Positions 52,633 through 61,704 of a DNA stretch of 64,000 bases are shown here, in pieces. Below the pieces are notes generated by a model. That model worked only from the letters and a program-made list of their open reading frames with translations, had not been told where the DNA came from and made no database searches. Source of the DNA: JAAZMI01 sp050948785 (GTDB lineage: Bacteria; Bacillota; Dethiobacteria; DTU022; UBA8154); assembly GCA_050948785.1 (NCBI GenBank), contig JBMNEM010000008.1:124001-188000 (forward strand), written 5' to 3'. The number at the start of each line of letters is the position of its first letter. Within the stretch, counting starts at the first letter, position 1. Made by a program: the position numbers and the translations under genes.

Positions 52633-52662
52633 TTGACGTGATTCTCATAATTCTGATATAAT
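52633..52662 (+). promoter_or_regulatory. Sigma-A promoter of the toxin-antitoxin pair
   Basis: TTGACG at 52633-52638 and TATAAT at 52657-52662, spacer 18 nt. It lies 37 nt before the antitoxin ATG and is the natural site for autorepression by the antitoxin. Confidence 0.8.
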
Positions 52663-52699
52663 ATAAGCATAAATATTGAGAGGGGGGGAGTGTTTAAAT

Positions 52700-52972
52700 A
52701 TGCCAAACATTAGACCGATTTCTGATTTAAGAAATAACGCCAACGACATTTCAGAGTTTTGCCATACAACACGAGAGCCGGTTTTTATTACGAAAAACGG
52801 TGTCGGTGATATGGTTGTGATGAGTATTGAAACATATGAGCGGCAACAGGCTCTCATAAGCCTGTACACAAAGCTTGCCGAAGCAGAGGAGGAGATCGCA
52901 AATGACGCAGGGGGTGAAGACTTTTTTGAGGTTGCCAAACAATTAAGGAGCATCGTGCATGGGAAAATATAA
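52700..52972 (+). CDS. Phd/YefM-family antitoxin
   Basis: A 90-residue protein beginning PNIRPISDLRNNANDISEFC, the Phd/YefM DNA-binding fold, with PVFITKNGVGDMVVMSIETYE as its second strand-helix part and a C-terminal helical tail that should wrap the toxin. ATG 52700 follows AGGGGGGGAG. It overlaps the toxin gene by 14 nt, as is usual for co-translated toxin-antitoxin pairs. Confidence 0.92.
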   Translation: MPNIRPISDLRNNANDISEFCHTTREPVFITKNGVGDMVVMSIETYERQQALISLYTKLAEAEEEIANDAGGEDFFEVAKQLRSIVHGKI

Positions 52973-53261
52973 AATTAGGATATATTCACATGCCAAAATG
53001 GACTTAAAGGATATTGTCAGCTACCTCAACACGCTGTCGCCACAGGCCCCAATCAAATACTACGATTTGATTGTAGAAAAAATCAGTAGTCTCTCTGAAA
53101 ATCCCGAGCGGTGTCCATTTGTGCGGGATGTCGCTCTGAAGGCTAAAGGCTACCGATACTTGATTGTAGAAAGCTATCTAGTGTTCTTTGTTATAAAGGC
53201 CGATACGGTACAAATTCGGCGGATTATTTACGGAAAACGCAATTACGAATGGCTGATATAA
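52959..53261 (+). CDS. RelE/ParE-superfamily toxin
   Basis: A 100-residue basic protein with the ParE/RelE fold pattern: an N-terminal strand (KIRIYSHAKMDL), a two-helix hairpin (DIVSYLNTLSPQAPIKYYDLIVEKISSL), NPERCPFVRD, and C-terminal strands GYRYLIVESYLVFFVI and VQIRRIIYGKRNYEWL. By family it either cleaves mRNA at the ribosome (RelE) or poisons gyrase (ParE); the sequence does not decide. ATG follows AAGGAG inside the antitoxin gene. Confidence 0.92.
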   Translation: MGKYKIRIYSHAKMDLKDIVSYLNTLSPQAPIKYYDLIVEKISSLSENPERCPFVRDVALKAKGYRYLIVESYLVFFVIKADTVQIRRIIYGKRNYEWLI

Positions 53262-53305
53262 GAGATTTTGCACCATTAAATTTCCTTTAAGTGATTTAAA
53301 AAGGC

Positions 53306-55060
53306 TTAGTTTTTTTGTAAAAAAGGGCGTAGCTTCTCTTCATGCGGCGTCACGTATCTGGTCTTGAAATTGCTATAGGTGACCATACCCGGTTTATTCC
53401 CCAAGCGGCGGACATTTTTTACCTGCGTATAATCGACGGGAACATTGGAAGAATAAGCGCCACGGCTGAAATGTGCGGCCAGCAGAGCCGCTTCTTCGAT
53501 GGTTTCCTCCTGAGGGTGCTCGGCTTTGATGATAATATGGGCTCCGGGCAGATCCTTGACATGCAGCCAGAGATCTGTTTTTGCCGCAAGGCGCTGCACC
53601 AGATATTCATTCTGAAGATTGTTTTGCCCGGCAAGTATTTCTTCCCCCTGGGATGAAATAAATTTTAAGGGAAGCAGTTTTTTATTTGTTTTTTTAGCCG
53701 ATGATTTTTTCGGGACAGGTAAATAACCTGTTGCCACTAATTCATCCTTGATTTCCTTAAGTACCGCCAGGTCAGCTTTTTCCAGAGCAAAAAGGACGCT
53801 TTCCAGGTAAGTTATTTCCTGGCGGGTTTTCTGCAGTTGAGCGGCAATTTTCTTTTCTCCTTGGCGGGCCTTGCGATATTTTCGAAAATAACGCTGGGCA
53901 TTTAAGGACGGAGAAATCTGCGGATCAAGGTTTATTCTGATATAATCTTCTTTTTCCAGGAAGGCATTTTTAAGGTAAACTTCCCGGGATTTTTTTGGTA
54001 TCTTGTTCAAATTAATGAGCAGCAGTTCTCCGCACTGACGATAAAAATCGGCTTTGGTCGCTCTTGCCAGCTCTTGGAGCTGGTTATTCTCTTTACGTTT
54101 ACTCTTTTTAAGGGTCTGTTCTGCGACCCGGCTAAGCAAAAGAAAGAGGTTTTTCTTTTCTTCTTCTTTTTCCTGATAAGTATAAAATTCATCCAAAAGG
54201 GTGCTGACGGAAGAAAAGGTGCGTTGATTGCCCGGGAGGGGCTGTACCGGTTTAAGAACATGATAATCATATGGTTGTTTTTTTTGATCCAGAAATAAAG
54301 TCGGTTCCCATTTTCTATCCTGGTAAATCCCCATTAATTCCTGCAATTTTTGCCAAAGAACAGAAGAATCATCGGCAGAAAGGCAGGAGGAACCCGCCCT
54401 GGCAGCAATTTCGGTTGTCAGGAAAGGACTGAGCCCCTGCAAGTTTTCCAGGAGTGCCCGGGCTGTTGGTTGGCCCTGCAGTCTCCTTATTTCCTGACAG
54501 AAGTGCTCATAATTGAGAGCATAGGGATGCAATTTTTCCTGCGGGGGTGGCGGAAAATAAATATTATGGGGCAGGAGCACCCGATAACGGTTTAGGGATG
54601 ATGGTATAGGTTTTAAGGCCCCGAGGATCACTTGATTTTTTTCTTCATCAGGGGTGTCCAGCAGGACCAGATTGCTGTGGCGTCCCATTATTTCTACCGC
54701 AAGGGTTTTTTGAACCCTTTTCCCTCTGGAATTTAAAACGGTAAAATGCAAATAAAGGACTCTTTCCAAGGGAGGCTGCTCCAGGGAGATAAGCAATCCA
54801 TTAACCAGGTGTTTGCGGACCAGCATGCAAAAAGGCGGAGGAGTAAGAGGGTGGCTGAAATGGCGGCCCGTAAAATTGATGCGGCCCCTTTGGGCGTTAA
54901 TGGAAATAAAAAGTGGCTGCAGCGGTACTTCTCCTTTAAAATACAAAACTATCTCCCGGGAATTCAACTGATATACTTTACTTAAACGACCCCCGTTTTT
55001 GATAATATCTTCCTCTATTTCCTGGGCCACGGCATTGAGGACAAAAGCATCAAAAGCCAC
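53306..55060 (-). CDS. rqcH: Ribosome quality-control factor RqcH (NFACT / Rqc2 homologue, FbpA-like)
   Basis: The 584-residue protein binds obstructed 50S subunits and directs C-terminal alanine tailing of stalled chains. It has the NFACT-N domain (residues 1-170, FDAFVLNAVAQEIEE), a helix-hairpin-helix region, a long coiled coil (about 290-440), and the NFACT-R domain: DLWLHVKDLPGAHIIIK and DYTQVKNVRRLGNKPGMVTY. The start is GTG (complement of 55058-55060). It is the Bacillus yloA equivalent and, as there, lies beside yloB-yloC. Older annotations call such proteins fibronectin-binding. Confidence 0.95.
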   Translation of the reverse strand: MAFDAFVLNAVAQEIEEDIIKNGGRLSKVYQLNSREIVLYFKGEVPLQPLFISINAQRGRINFTGRHFSHPLTPPPFCMLVRKHLVNGLLISLEQPPLERVLYLHFTVLNSRGKRVQKTLAVEIMGRHSNLVLLDTPDEEKNQVILGALKPIPSSLNRYRVLLPHNIYFPPPPQEKLHPYALNYEHFCQEIRRLQGQPTARALLENLQGLSPFLTTEIAARAGSSCLSADDSSVLWQKLQELMGIYQDRKWEPTLFLDQKKQPYDYHVLKPVQPLPGNQRTFSSVSTLLDEFYTYQEKEEEKKNLFLLLSRVAEQTLKKSKRKENNQLQELARATKADFYRQCGELLLINLNKIPKKSREVYLKNAFLEKEDYIRINLDPQISPSLNAQRYFRKYRKARQGEKKIAAQLQKTRQEITYLESVLFALEKADLAVLKEIKDELVATGYLPVPKKSSAKKTNKKLLPLKFISSQGEEILAGQNNLQNEYLVQRLAAKTDLWLHVKDLPGAHIIIKAEHPQEETIEEAALLAAHFSRGAYSSNVPVDYTQVKNVRRLGNKPGMVTYSNFKTRYVTPHEEKLRPFLQKN

Positions 55061-55298
55061 CTTTGTTTCCCCCTATGTTAAAAAATAATTGATCCTAATA
55101 TTGGCCTTCATAGTCTTGCAAGCCAGAGCAATAAACGAAATTGATTGCGGGACCCGGAGTCAGCCATCATGGACAATCAGGGACGTTGGCGCAATTTAAA
55201 ACCCCTCACCTTTGCTCTTCACCAGTCGGTTCCAATTCCACAGTAAAGTATAACTGCCTCAGGGAGAAAAAGCAAACATTTCCCCTCGTAAACAATAT

Positions 55299-55324
55299 CC
55301 GGAACAGATCCGGGTTATTTTTTT
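55299..55324 (+). terminator. Terminator-like hairpin in the Ca-ATPase leader
   Basis: CCGGA (55299-55303) pairs with TCCGG (55309-55313), with two weaker outer pairs, followed by TTATTTTTTTTT. No + strand gene ends here, so it may be an attenuator of a transcript leading into the ATPase gene. The rest of 55061-55298 shows no gene. Confidence 0.45.
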
Positions 55325-55338
55325 CCATAAGGAGGAAT

Positions 55339-55371
55339 ATGAATAAAAACGGGATTTTGCTTGCTGAGTGA
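55339..55371 (+). CDS. Possible 10-codon leader peptide
   Basis: A near-perfect ribosome site (AAGGAGG) stands 4 nt before ATG, followed by MNKNGILLAE and TGA. It is 36 nt upstream of the ATPase start, whose own ribosome site is weak. It could be a regulatory upstream frame or chance. Nothing in the peptide suggests a known attenuation mechanism. Confidence 0.3.
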   Translation: MNKNGILLAE

Positions 55372-55407
55372 TAATTAAGAAGTCAAAAAAAATTAAACGG
55401 TGATAAG

Positions 55408-58173
55408 ATGAAAAGATCTGTTTTGTGGGCTCTTTCCCCTCCCCGGGAGATTTATAAGAATTTTGAGGTGGAACCTGGCCGTGGACTGACAGAGTCCGAG
55501 GCGTCCCGCCGGCTGAAACAGTGGGGCAGCAATGCCCTGCAGGAAAAAAAACAAAAAGGGATAATTGAAATCTTCCTGGATCAATTCAAGGATTTTATGG
55601 TCCTGGTCCTGCTGGCGGCAACACTGATTTCCGGTTTATTAAAAGAGTACAGTGATGCCTTGACCATTATTATTATTGTCATTTTAAACGCCATACTTGG
55701 CTTTATCCAGGAGTATAGGGCGGAACGTTCTTTTGCGGCCCTTAAGAAGCTTTCCGCTTCGCGTGGTAAAGTTTTACGGGACGGTTTACGCCAAGAGATA
55801 CCCACTGAGAAGGTGGTTCCGGGAGATATTGTTTTCTTGGAGGCCGGCGATCGCGTTTGTGCGGATATACGCATTATGCAGACCGATACACTCATGATTG
55901 ATGAATCACCGCTGACGGGTGAGTCAACAGCAGTAAAAAAGGAGGCAGGGACATTAAATACCTTACCTTCCTCCCCTGGAGATACAAATAATATGGTTTT
56001 TAATGGTACACTGGTGCTTAGCGGCAAGGGGTACGGCGTTGTGGTTGCTACCGGTATGGAAACGGAAATGGGACGCATTGCTTTATTGATTCAGGAGGCG
56101 GAGACGGGAAGTACACCGTTACAACGGCGCTTGGCAAAATTGGGGAAATACCTCGTTGCCACCTGCCTTTTACTCTGTTTGGGCATAGCTCTTCTCGGCC
56201 TGTGGCGAGGAGAGGAGATTTATAAAATGTTTATGGCCGGGATTTCCCTGGCTGTGGCGGCTATTCCCGAAGGGCTGCCCGCTATCGTGACCATTTCCCT
56301 GGCCCTTGGTGTCCAGCGTATGGTCAGGCGTAAAGCGATTGTCCGACGCCTGCCGGCGGTGGAAACCCTTGGTTGTGCGACAGTCATTTGTGCAGATAAA
56401 ACCGGAACAATTACACAAAACAAGCTGACGGTGAAAAGTATTTATACCAACGGCCGTTTTTATGATGTCGAAGGAGAAGGCTATGACCTGCGCGGCGGGG
56501 TTTACCAGGGAAAGAACAAAGTAAATGTCCTCCGGGAACCACATTTATACCGCATGTTTTTGATCATGACCTTATGCAACAATGCTTCCCTGCAACGCCC
56601 TAAAGGCAGGTTTAAAATCAAAAATTTACTTTCTGAAGGCCAAATTCAGGGTGATCCCCTGGAAGGAGCCCTTTTAGTCTGTGCGGCAAAAGTCGATTTT
56701 AGGAAAGAACAGCTGGAGAAAAAATATTCAAAGATCAAAGAATTTCCCTTTAACGCCAGTAGAAAATGTATGTCCGTGATCTACCAGGAAGGGGAAGAAA
56801 AAGTAGTTTATGTAAAGGGGGCCCCGGAAAGCCTGCTGGAAAAGTCCGCTTATATTTTGGAAGAGGGCCGGGTAAAACCGCTCAGCGCAGCCCGCCGCCG
56901 GAAGATTCTTTCTCAGGTTGATAAGATGGCTGCAGGGGCCCTGAGGACTCTGGCTGTAGCTTACAAGTTGTTACCGGAGTATTCGGCTTCCTTAAAGGCA
57001 GAGGAGATTGAGACAGGGCTGGTCTTCGTCGGTTTTTCCGGGATGCTCGATCCTCCCCGTCCTGCTGTTTTCAAGGCGATTCAAAGCTGTGTAAGGGCCG
57101 GGATCAGTATTAAGATGATTACGGGGGATCATCGCCATACAGCGATGGCGATCGGACAAAAGACGGGGATACTGCGCCCCGGCAGCAAGGTTGTAACCGG
57201 TGAAGAGCTCGATCGTATGAGTGAAAATGAACTTTCCAGGCGTATAGAGAGTTTTTCAATTTTTGCCCGGGTCAATCCGGAGCATAAACTGCGCATTGTC
57301 CGTTGCTTAAAAGCCCAGGGACACATTGTAGCCATGACCGGTGATGGGGTCAATGATGCTCCTGCCGTAAAAGAGGCTGATATCGGCATTGCCATGGGTT
57401 CGACGGGAACAGATGTGACGAAAGAAGCAGCTTCCCTTATTTTGGCTGACGATAATTTTAAAACGATTGTCGCCGCTGTAGAAGAGGGACGAAATATTTA
57501 TGAAAATATCCGTAAGTTTATCCGCTTCCTTTTGGGGTGCAACCTGGGAGAGATCTTGACCATGTTATTGGCTATGCTCTGGGGACTGCCTTTGCCTTTA
57601 CGTCCCATCCAAATCCTTTGGGTCAATTTGGTTACAGATGGTCTCCCGGCCATCGCTCTGGGGATGGAGCCCCCTGAAGATGATGTTATGCAGAGCCCAC
57701 CCCGTTCGCCACAAGAGGGGATCCTGGGGCGGGGGTTATGGAAAAAAATACTGGCACGGGGGATCATCATTGGGGTAACCACTGTTCTTATGTTTGCCCT
57801 GGCCTTACTGCACACGGAAGAGTTGGTTTATGCTCAGACCATGGCTCTTTCCACCCTGATCTTAACCCAGCTTTTACATGTTTTTGAATGCCGCTCCGAG
57901 CATTTGACAATCTGGGAAACAAACCCGGGAAGCAACCGGGCACTCGTGGGTGCCGTGGTTTTTTCCTTTTTTCTTTTAATTATTATTGTTTATAATCCTT
58001 TTCTACAGAACATCTTTAAAACTTATCCCCTGCGTGCCCCTGACTGGTATACTATTATTGCTGCCTCTGTCCTTCCTTATTTTGCCAGCTTCTTCTTGCA
58101 GAAGAAAAAAGAAAACCGGTTTTTCCCCAGCATTTTTACCCGGAGGAGAACTTATGGGAAAGGACAGCCGTAA
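55408..58173 (+). CDS. yloB: Calcium-translocating P-type ATPase (type IIA, PMR1/SERCA-like)
   Basis: The 921-residue protein has an N-terminal cation-ATPase domain, M4 with AIPEGLPAIVTISLALG, the phosphorylation site CADKTGTITQNKLT, the actuator LTGESTAV, the nucleotide-binding KGAPE segment, the hinge TGDGVNDAPAVKEADIGIAMG and M6 with NLVTDGLPAIALGMEPP. The PEGLP and NxxTDGLPA motifs together point to Ca2+ rather than heavy metals. About ten membrane segments. Bacillus YloB in the same position is a Ca2+ pump expressed in sporulation. The ribosome site is weak. Confidence 0.94.
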   Translation: MKRSVLWALSPPREIYKNFEVEPGRGLTESEASRRLKQWGSNALQEKKQKGIIEIFLDQFKDFMVLVLLAATLISGLLKEYSDALTIIIIVILNAILGFIQEYRAERSFAALKKLSASRGKVLRDGLRQEIPTEKVVPGDIVFLEAGDRVCADIRIMQTDTLMIDESPLTGESTAVKKEAGTLNTLPSSPGDTNNMVFNGTLVLSGKGYGVVVATGMETEMGRIALLIQEAETGSTPLQRRLAKLGKYLVATCLLLCLGIALLGLWRGEEIYKMFMAGISLAVAAIPEGLPAIVTISLALGVQRMVRRKAIVRRLPAVETLGCATVICADKTGTITQNKLTVKSIYTNGRFYDVEGEGYDLRGGVYQGKNKVNVLREPHLYRMFLIMTLCNNASLQRPKGRFKIKNLLSEGQIQGDPLEGALLVCAAKVDFRKEQLEKKYSKIKEFPFNASRKCMSVIYQEGEEKVVYVKGAPESLLEKSAYILEEGRVKPLSAARRRKILSQVDKMAAGALRTLAVAYKLLPEYSASLKAEEIETGLVFVGFSGMLDPPRPAVFKAIQSCVRAGISIKMITGDHRHTAMAIGQKTGILRPGSKVVTGEELDRMSENELSRRIESFSIFARVNPEHKLRIVRCLKAQGHIVAMTGDGVNDAPAVKEADIGIAMGSTGTDVTKEAASLILADDNFKTIVAAVEEGRNIYENIRKFIRFLLGCNLGEILTMLLAMLWGLPLPLRPIQILWVNLVTDGLPAIALGMEPPEDDVMQSPPRSPQEGILGRGLWKKILARGIIIGVTTVLMFALALLHTEELVYAQTMALSTLILTQLLHVFECRSEHLTIWETNPGSNRALVGAVVFSFFLLIIIVYNPFLQNIFKTYPLRAPDWYTIIAASVLPYFASFFLQKKKENRFFPSIFTRRRTYGKGQP

Positions 58174-58227
58174 GTGCCCCCTTCTGTTTATTACTCCTTA
58201 AATTTAAGGTTATTGTTCCTTTTTACC

Positions 58228-58255
58228 TTGATTCTGTTCATTTATATGATAAAAT
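58228..58255 (+). promoter_or_regulatory. Candidate sigma-A promoter for yicC-priA
   Basis: TTGATT at 58228-58233 and TAAAAT at 58250-58255, spacer 16 nt, 52 nt before the yicC start. It would drive the yicC-remA-gmk-rpoZ-coaBC series. Confidence 0.55.
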
Positions 58256-58307
58256 AGGATAAATAGAAAAGATCATCAGGATGAGGTTGAATAAATGGGG
58301 TATAACT

Positions 58308-59189
58308 TTGATTAAGAGTATGACGGGATATGGGAGAGGGGAGGAGAGCGGTAACGGCTACCGTTTTATTATCGAGATAAAAGCTTTAAACCACCGGCAT
58401 TTTGATCTGGTGATCAGGGCTCCCAAGGATTTATTGCCGCTGGAAGATAAAATCAGGCGCATGCTGCAGGAAAGGATATCCCGGGGGAGGGTGGAGGTTT
58501 ATGTTACCCTGGAGACGGCCCAGGGGAAGGGAAAAAGTGTAGTCATCGATGAAGAATTAGCGCAAGCTTATTTTCGTTCGCTGCAAAGACTGCAAAACTC
58601 ACTTCAGCTGGCAGCAAAAGAGCTGACAGTTACAGAGCTGGCCCTCTTTCCGGAAGTTTTAAGCCTGGAAAAGAATGCTGTTGATCTGGAAATTTTAGTG
58701 CCGTTGCTGGAAGAAGCAGTAAACAAAGCTATTTCCAAATTAATCCAGCAAAGAAAAGAAGAAGGAAGCAGGCTGGAAGAGGATATTCTGCAGCGGTTGG
58801 ATAAACTGGAGGAATTTAACAGCCGGATCAAAGAAAGAGTTCCCCTCTGCTTGGGGGAATATCGGGAAAAGTTGAACATGCGTTTGGCAGAGCTGCACGA
58901 TGGTAGAGAGTATGACCGGCAGCGTTTTTTTACAGAGATTGTTTTTTTTGCTGAAAGGTGTAACATTGAGGAGGAAACAGTTCGTTTGGAAAGTCACTTT
59001 AAAATTTTCCGGCAGGCATTGCAAAAGGACGAAGCCATCGGGCGCAAACTGAATTTTCTTTTGCAGGAAATGAACAGGGAAGTGAATACTATTGCTGCTA
59101 AAAGCAGTGATCTGGACATTTCCCACCTTGTAGTGGAAGCCAAGAGTGAAATTGAAAAAATCAGGGAGCAGGTGCAAAATATCGAATAA
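58308..59189 (+). CDS. yicC: YicC family endoribonuclease
   Basis: A 293-residue protein beginning IKSMTGYGRGEE, the family's N-terminal signature, with IEIKALNHRHFDLVIRAP and the C-terminal LNFLLQEMNREVNTIAAKSSD and VVEAKSEIEKIREQVQNIE. YicC proteins are RNA endonucleases affecting RNA turnover and stationary-phase survival. TTG 58308 gives the family-typical start, 7 nt after GGGG; the in-frame ATG 58281 upstream has no ribosome site. It corresponds to Bacillus yloC. Confidence 0.93.
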   Translation: MIKSMTGYGRGEESGNGYRFIIEIKALNHRHFDLVIRAPKDLLPLEDKIRRMLQERISRGRVEVYVTLETAQGKGKSVVIDEELAQAYFRSLQRLQNSLQLAAKELTVTELALFPEVLSLEKNAVDLEILVPLLEEAVNKAISKLIQQRKEEGSRLEEDILQRLDKLEEFNSRIKERVPLCLGEYREKLNMRLAELHDGREYDRQRFFTEIVFFAERCNIEEETVRLESHFKIFRQALQKDEAIGRKLNFLLQEMNREVNTIAAKSSDLDISHLVVEAKSEIEKIREQVQNIE

Positions 59190-59304
59190 GGAACTTTGCA
59201 GGGTTAGTATTCTTGAGCAGATGTACATTAAGTTACCACAAAAGGAGGTGCAGGCCTGATTCCGGTTTTAATTCCCAAGAAATATTTACCGGGGTCAGGT
59301 TAAA

Positions 59305-59580
59305 ATGAATATTAAACTAATCAATATCGGCTTTGGAAATATTGTTTCGGCAAACCGTATCATTGCCATCGTCAGCCCTGAATCTGCTCCGATTAAACGA
59401 ATTATAGGAGAAGCCAGGGACAGGGGCATGTTGGTAGATGCCACGTATGGCCGCAGAACCCGTGCCGTGATTATTACGGACAGCGGGCATGTGATCCTTT
59501 CTGCAGTACAGCCGGAGACGGTCAAGCACCGCTTGCAAAATCGGGAACCTGTGCAAGAGGAAAGCGGCTCCCGGGTATAA
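59305..59580 (+). CDS. remA: RemA-family (DUF370) regulator
   Basis: A 91-residue protein with the RemA pattern KLINIGFGNIVSANRIIAIV, ESAPIKRIIGEARDRGMLVDATYGRRTR and VIITDSGHVILSAVQPETV. In Bacillus RemA is a DNA-binding oligomer that activates biofilm-matrix and osmoprotection genes. It keeps its usual place between yicC and gmk. Confidence 0.95.
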   Translation: MNIKLINIGFGNIVSANRIIAIVSPESAPIKRIIGEARDRGMLVDATYGRRTRAVIITDSGHVILSAVQPETVKHRLQNREPVQEESGSRV

Positions 59581-59604
59581 CAGGTTGCGACTTGGGATAA
59601 AGAG

Positions 59605-60219
59605 ATGAAAAAAGGTGCTTTAATTGTTATCTCCGGGCCCTCCGGCACAGGTAAGGGCACGATCTGCACAAGGCTTTGCCAGCAAAATTCAAAATTGCAT
59701 TGTTCTATCTCGATCACTACCCGTTCTCCCCGGAAGGGCGAAAAAGATGGCTTAAACTACTATTTTTTGACAGAAGAAAAATTTCAGGCACTTATAAAGC
59801 AGGGCGCTTTGTTGGAATGGGCTAAGGTATATGGCCATTTTTACGGAACCCTGCAGCAGCGGGTGGAAGAAAAACGTGCCCAAGGGTTTGATGTTATTTT
59901 AGAAATCGATACGCAGGGAGCGAAACAAGTTCGCGGCAAAACAAAAGAAGCTTCCTTTATCTTTTTATTACCTCCCTCCATGGATGAACTGTGGGCACGT
60001 ATCCAAGGCCGGGGGACGGATAGCCCGGAGGTAATCAAAGAAAGGTTTGCTGCTGCCTATCGGGAAGTCCAGGAAATCTGGAAATACGATTATGTTGTGA
60101 TCAACGAAAATATATCTGAAACAGTAAGGAATATTGAAGCCATTATTTTAGCGGAGAAATGCCGTGTGGGCAGAGATAAAAATATACTTTACAGGTTAAA
60201 GGAAGGTGAGAAACAGTGA
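59605..60219 (+). CDS. gmk: Guanylate kinase
   Basis: Phosphorylates GMP to GDP. The 204-residue protein has the P-loop SGPSGTGKGT (residues 10-19), the GMP-binding ISITTRSPRKGEKDGLNYYF, EWAKVYGHFYGT, LEIDTQGAKQVR and the lid IQGRGTDSPEVIKERF. It overlaps rpoZ by 4 nt. Confidence 0.97.
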   Translation: MKKGALIVISGPSGTGKGTICTRLCQQNSKLHCSISITTRSPRKGEKDGLNYYFLTEEKFQALIKQGALLEWAKVYGHFYGTLQQRVEEKRAQGFDVILEIDTQGAKQVRGKTKEASFIFLLPPSMDELWARIQGRGTDSPEVIKERFAAAYREVQEIWKYDYVVINENISETVRNIEAIILAEKCRVGRDKNILYRLKEGEKQ

Positions 60220-60422
60220 TCTATCCTTCCATTGATCAGATGTTGGAAAAAGTTGACAGCAGGTATTCCCTGGTGATTATGACGGCGAAAAGAGCGCGCT
60301 ATTTCAGGGAAAATCAGATGGACAAAGAGGGTTCCAGTACCATAAAAGAAGTAACTACGGCACTGGAAGATATTGCTGCCGGCAGGATCACTTTTGAGAG
60401 AACTAAAAGCGGTATCAAATGA
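60216..60422 (+). CDS. rpoZ: RNA polymerase omega subunit
   Basis: A 68-residue omega subunit that helps assemble RNA polymerase. It shows YPSIDQMLEKVDSRYSLVI, AKRARYF and the late STIKEVTTALEDIAAGRI. GTG start in a GTGA overlap with the gmk stop, preceded by AAAGGAAGGTGAG. Confidence 0.94.
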   Translation: MIYPSIDQMLEKVDSRYSLVIMTAKRARYFRENQMDKEGSSTIKEVTTALEDIAAGRITFERTKSGIK

Positions 60423-60477
60423 ATCCTTGTTTTCTTTTATAATTATAAAAAAACCTGATTAAACAGCGGTGTAGACT

Positions 60478-61686
60478 ATGCTAAAAAACAAGATTATTCT
60501 TTTGGGCATAACGGGTGGTATCGCGGCCTATAAAAGTGCCGAGCTGGCCCGGCTTCTTTCGAAGGAAGGCGCGATTGTACAAGCTGTGATGACAGAAAAT
60601 GCGCAGGCTTTTATTACACCTCTCACGATGAGAACTCTGACAGGGCGTCCTGTTTACAGTTCCCTGTTTAACCCTTCCTACGGATCAGCGACGATACACA
60701 TCGATCTGGCCCGTGAACCCGACATGTTTGTGGTTGCTCCGGCAACAGCCAATTTTTTGGGCAAGCTGGCTGCCGGCCTGGGAGATGATCTTCTTTCGAC
60801 CTTGTTTCTGGCTGTTGATCCCCAAGAGCGTCCCGTGCTCCTTGCTCCGGCAATGAATACGGCGATGTTTAACAATCCGGTTGTCAAGGAGAACATAGAG
60901 CGTTTGAGTCGCAGGGGCTTTGTTTTTGCCGATCCCCTCTCCGGTGTTCTGGCCTGCGGTGATATTGGTAAAGGCCGCATGGTTGAGCCGGCCCAACTGT
61001 TGCAGCTGATCCGGGAAAAATTTGCTGCAACCGTCGCGAGGGATTACCGTGGGTTGACAGTCCTTGTTACTGCCGGACCCACCAGGGAACCACTGGATCC
61101 TGTTCGTTTTATCAGCAATCGCTCCAGCGGGCGTATGGGTTATGCCTTTGCCCGTGCTGCCCGGGAAAGAGGAGCAGATGTTATTTTAGTGACGGGGCCT
61201 ACGTCTTTGGAACCGCCACCGGGGGTAGCATTATATCCGGTAGTTTCTGCACGGGAAATGTATCATAAAGTAATGGAGAAACTTCCTTTGGCCCATATTG
61301 TCATCAAAACTGCTGCTGTAGCTGATTACCGGCCGGTGGAAAGCCAGCAGCAAAAAATTAAAAAAGGCTGCGATTTTGCGCTCAAGCTTGTGCGTAACCC
61401 GGACATCTTACAGGAAATAGGTTTAAAAAAGGAAAATCGTTTCCTGGTCGGTTTCGCGGCGGAAACGGAAAATCTTCGCTCGAATGCCCAGGGGAAAATG
61501 ATGAGGAAGAACCTGGACATGATTGTGGCCAACGATCTTGGCCAGGAGGGAGCCGGCTTTGCCGTGGAAACAAATATAGTGCAGCTGCTTTTTAAAGATG
61601 GCAGGGTGGAGGAACTCCCCCGTATGTCCAAGTACGCTTTGGCTCATTGTATTTTGGATCGGGTTAGAGAACGATATAGCCCATAA
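60478..61686 (+). CDS. coaBC: Bifunctional phosphopantothenoylcysteine decarboxylase/synthetase CoaBC
   Basis: Two consecutive steps of coenzyme A synthesis. The N-terminal CoaC flavoprotein (residues 1 to about 185) has LLGITGGIAAYKSAELARLL, the histidine segment TIHIDLARE, APATANFLGKLAAGLGDDLLS and the substrate motif PAMNTAMF. The C-terminal CoaB synthetase has TAGPTREPLDPVRFISNRSSG and the KIKK motif in QQKIKKGCDF. The 402-residue length is normal. ATG start; the 55-nt gap after rpoZ has no gene. Confidence 0.97.
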   Translation: MLKNKIILLGITGGIAAYKSAELARLLSKEGAIVQAVMTENAQAFITPLTMRTLTGRPVYSSLFNPSYGSATIHIDLAREPDMFVVAPATANFLGKLAAGLGDDLLSTLFLAVDPQERPVLLAPAMNTAMFNNPVVKENIERLSRRGFVFADPLSGVLACGDIGKGRMVEPAQLLQLIREKFAATVARDYRGLTVLVTAGPTREPLDPVRFISNRSSGRMGYAFARAARERGADVILVTGPTSLEPPPGVALYPVVSAREMYHKVMEKLPLAHIVIKTAAVADYRPVESQQQKIKKGCDFALKLVRNPDILQEIGLKKENRFLVGFAAETENLRSNAQGKMMRKNLDMIVANDLGQEGAGFAVETNIVQLLFKDGRVEELPRMSKYALAHCILDRVRERYSP

Positions 61687-61704
61687 TCTTCTTTAGGACA
61701 TGCT

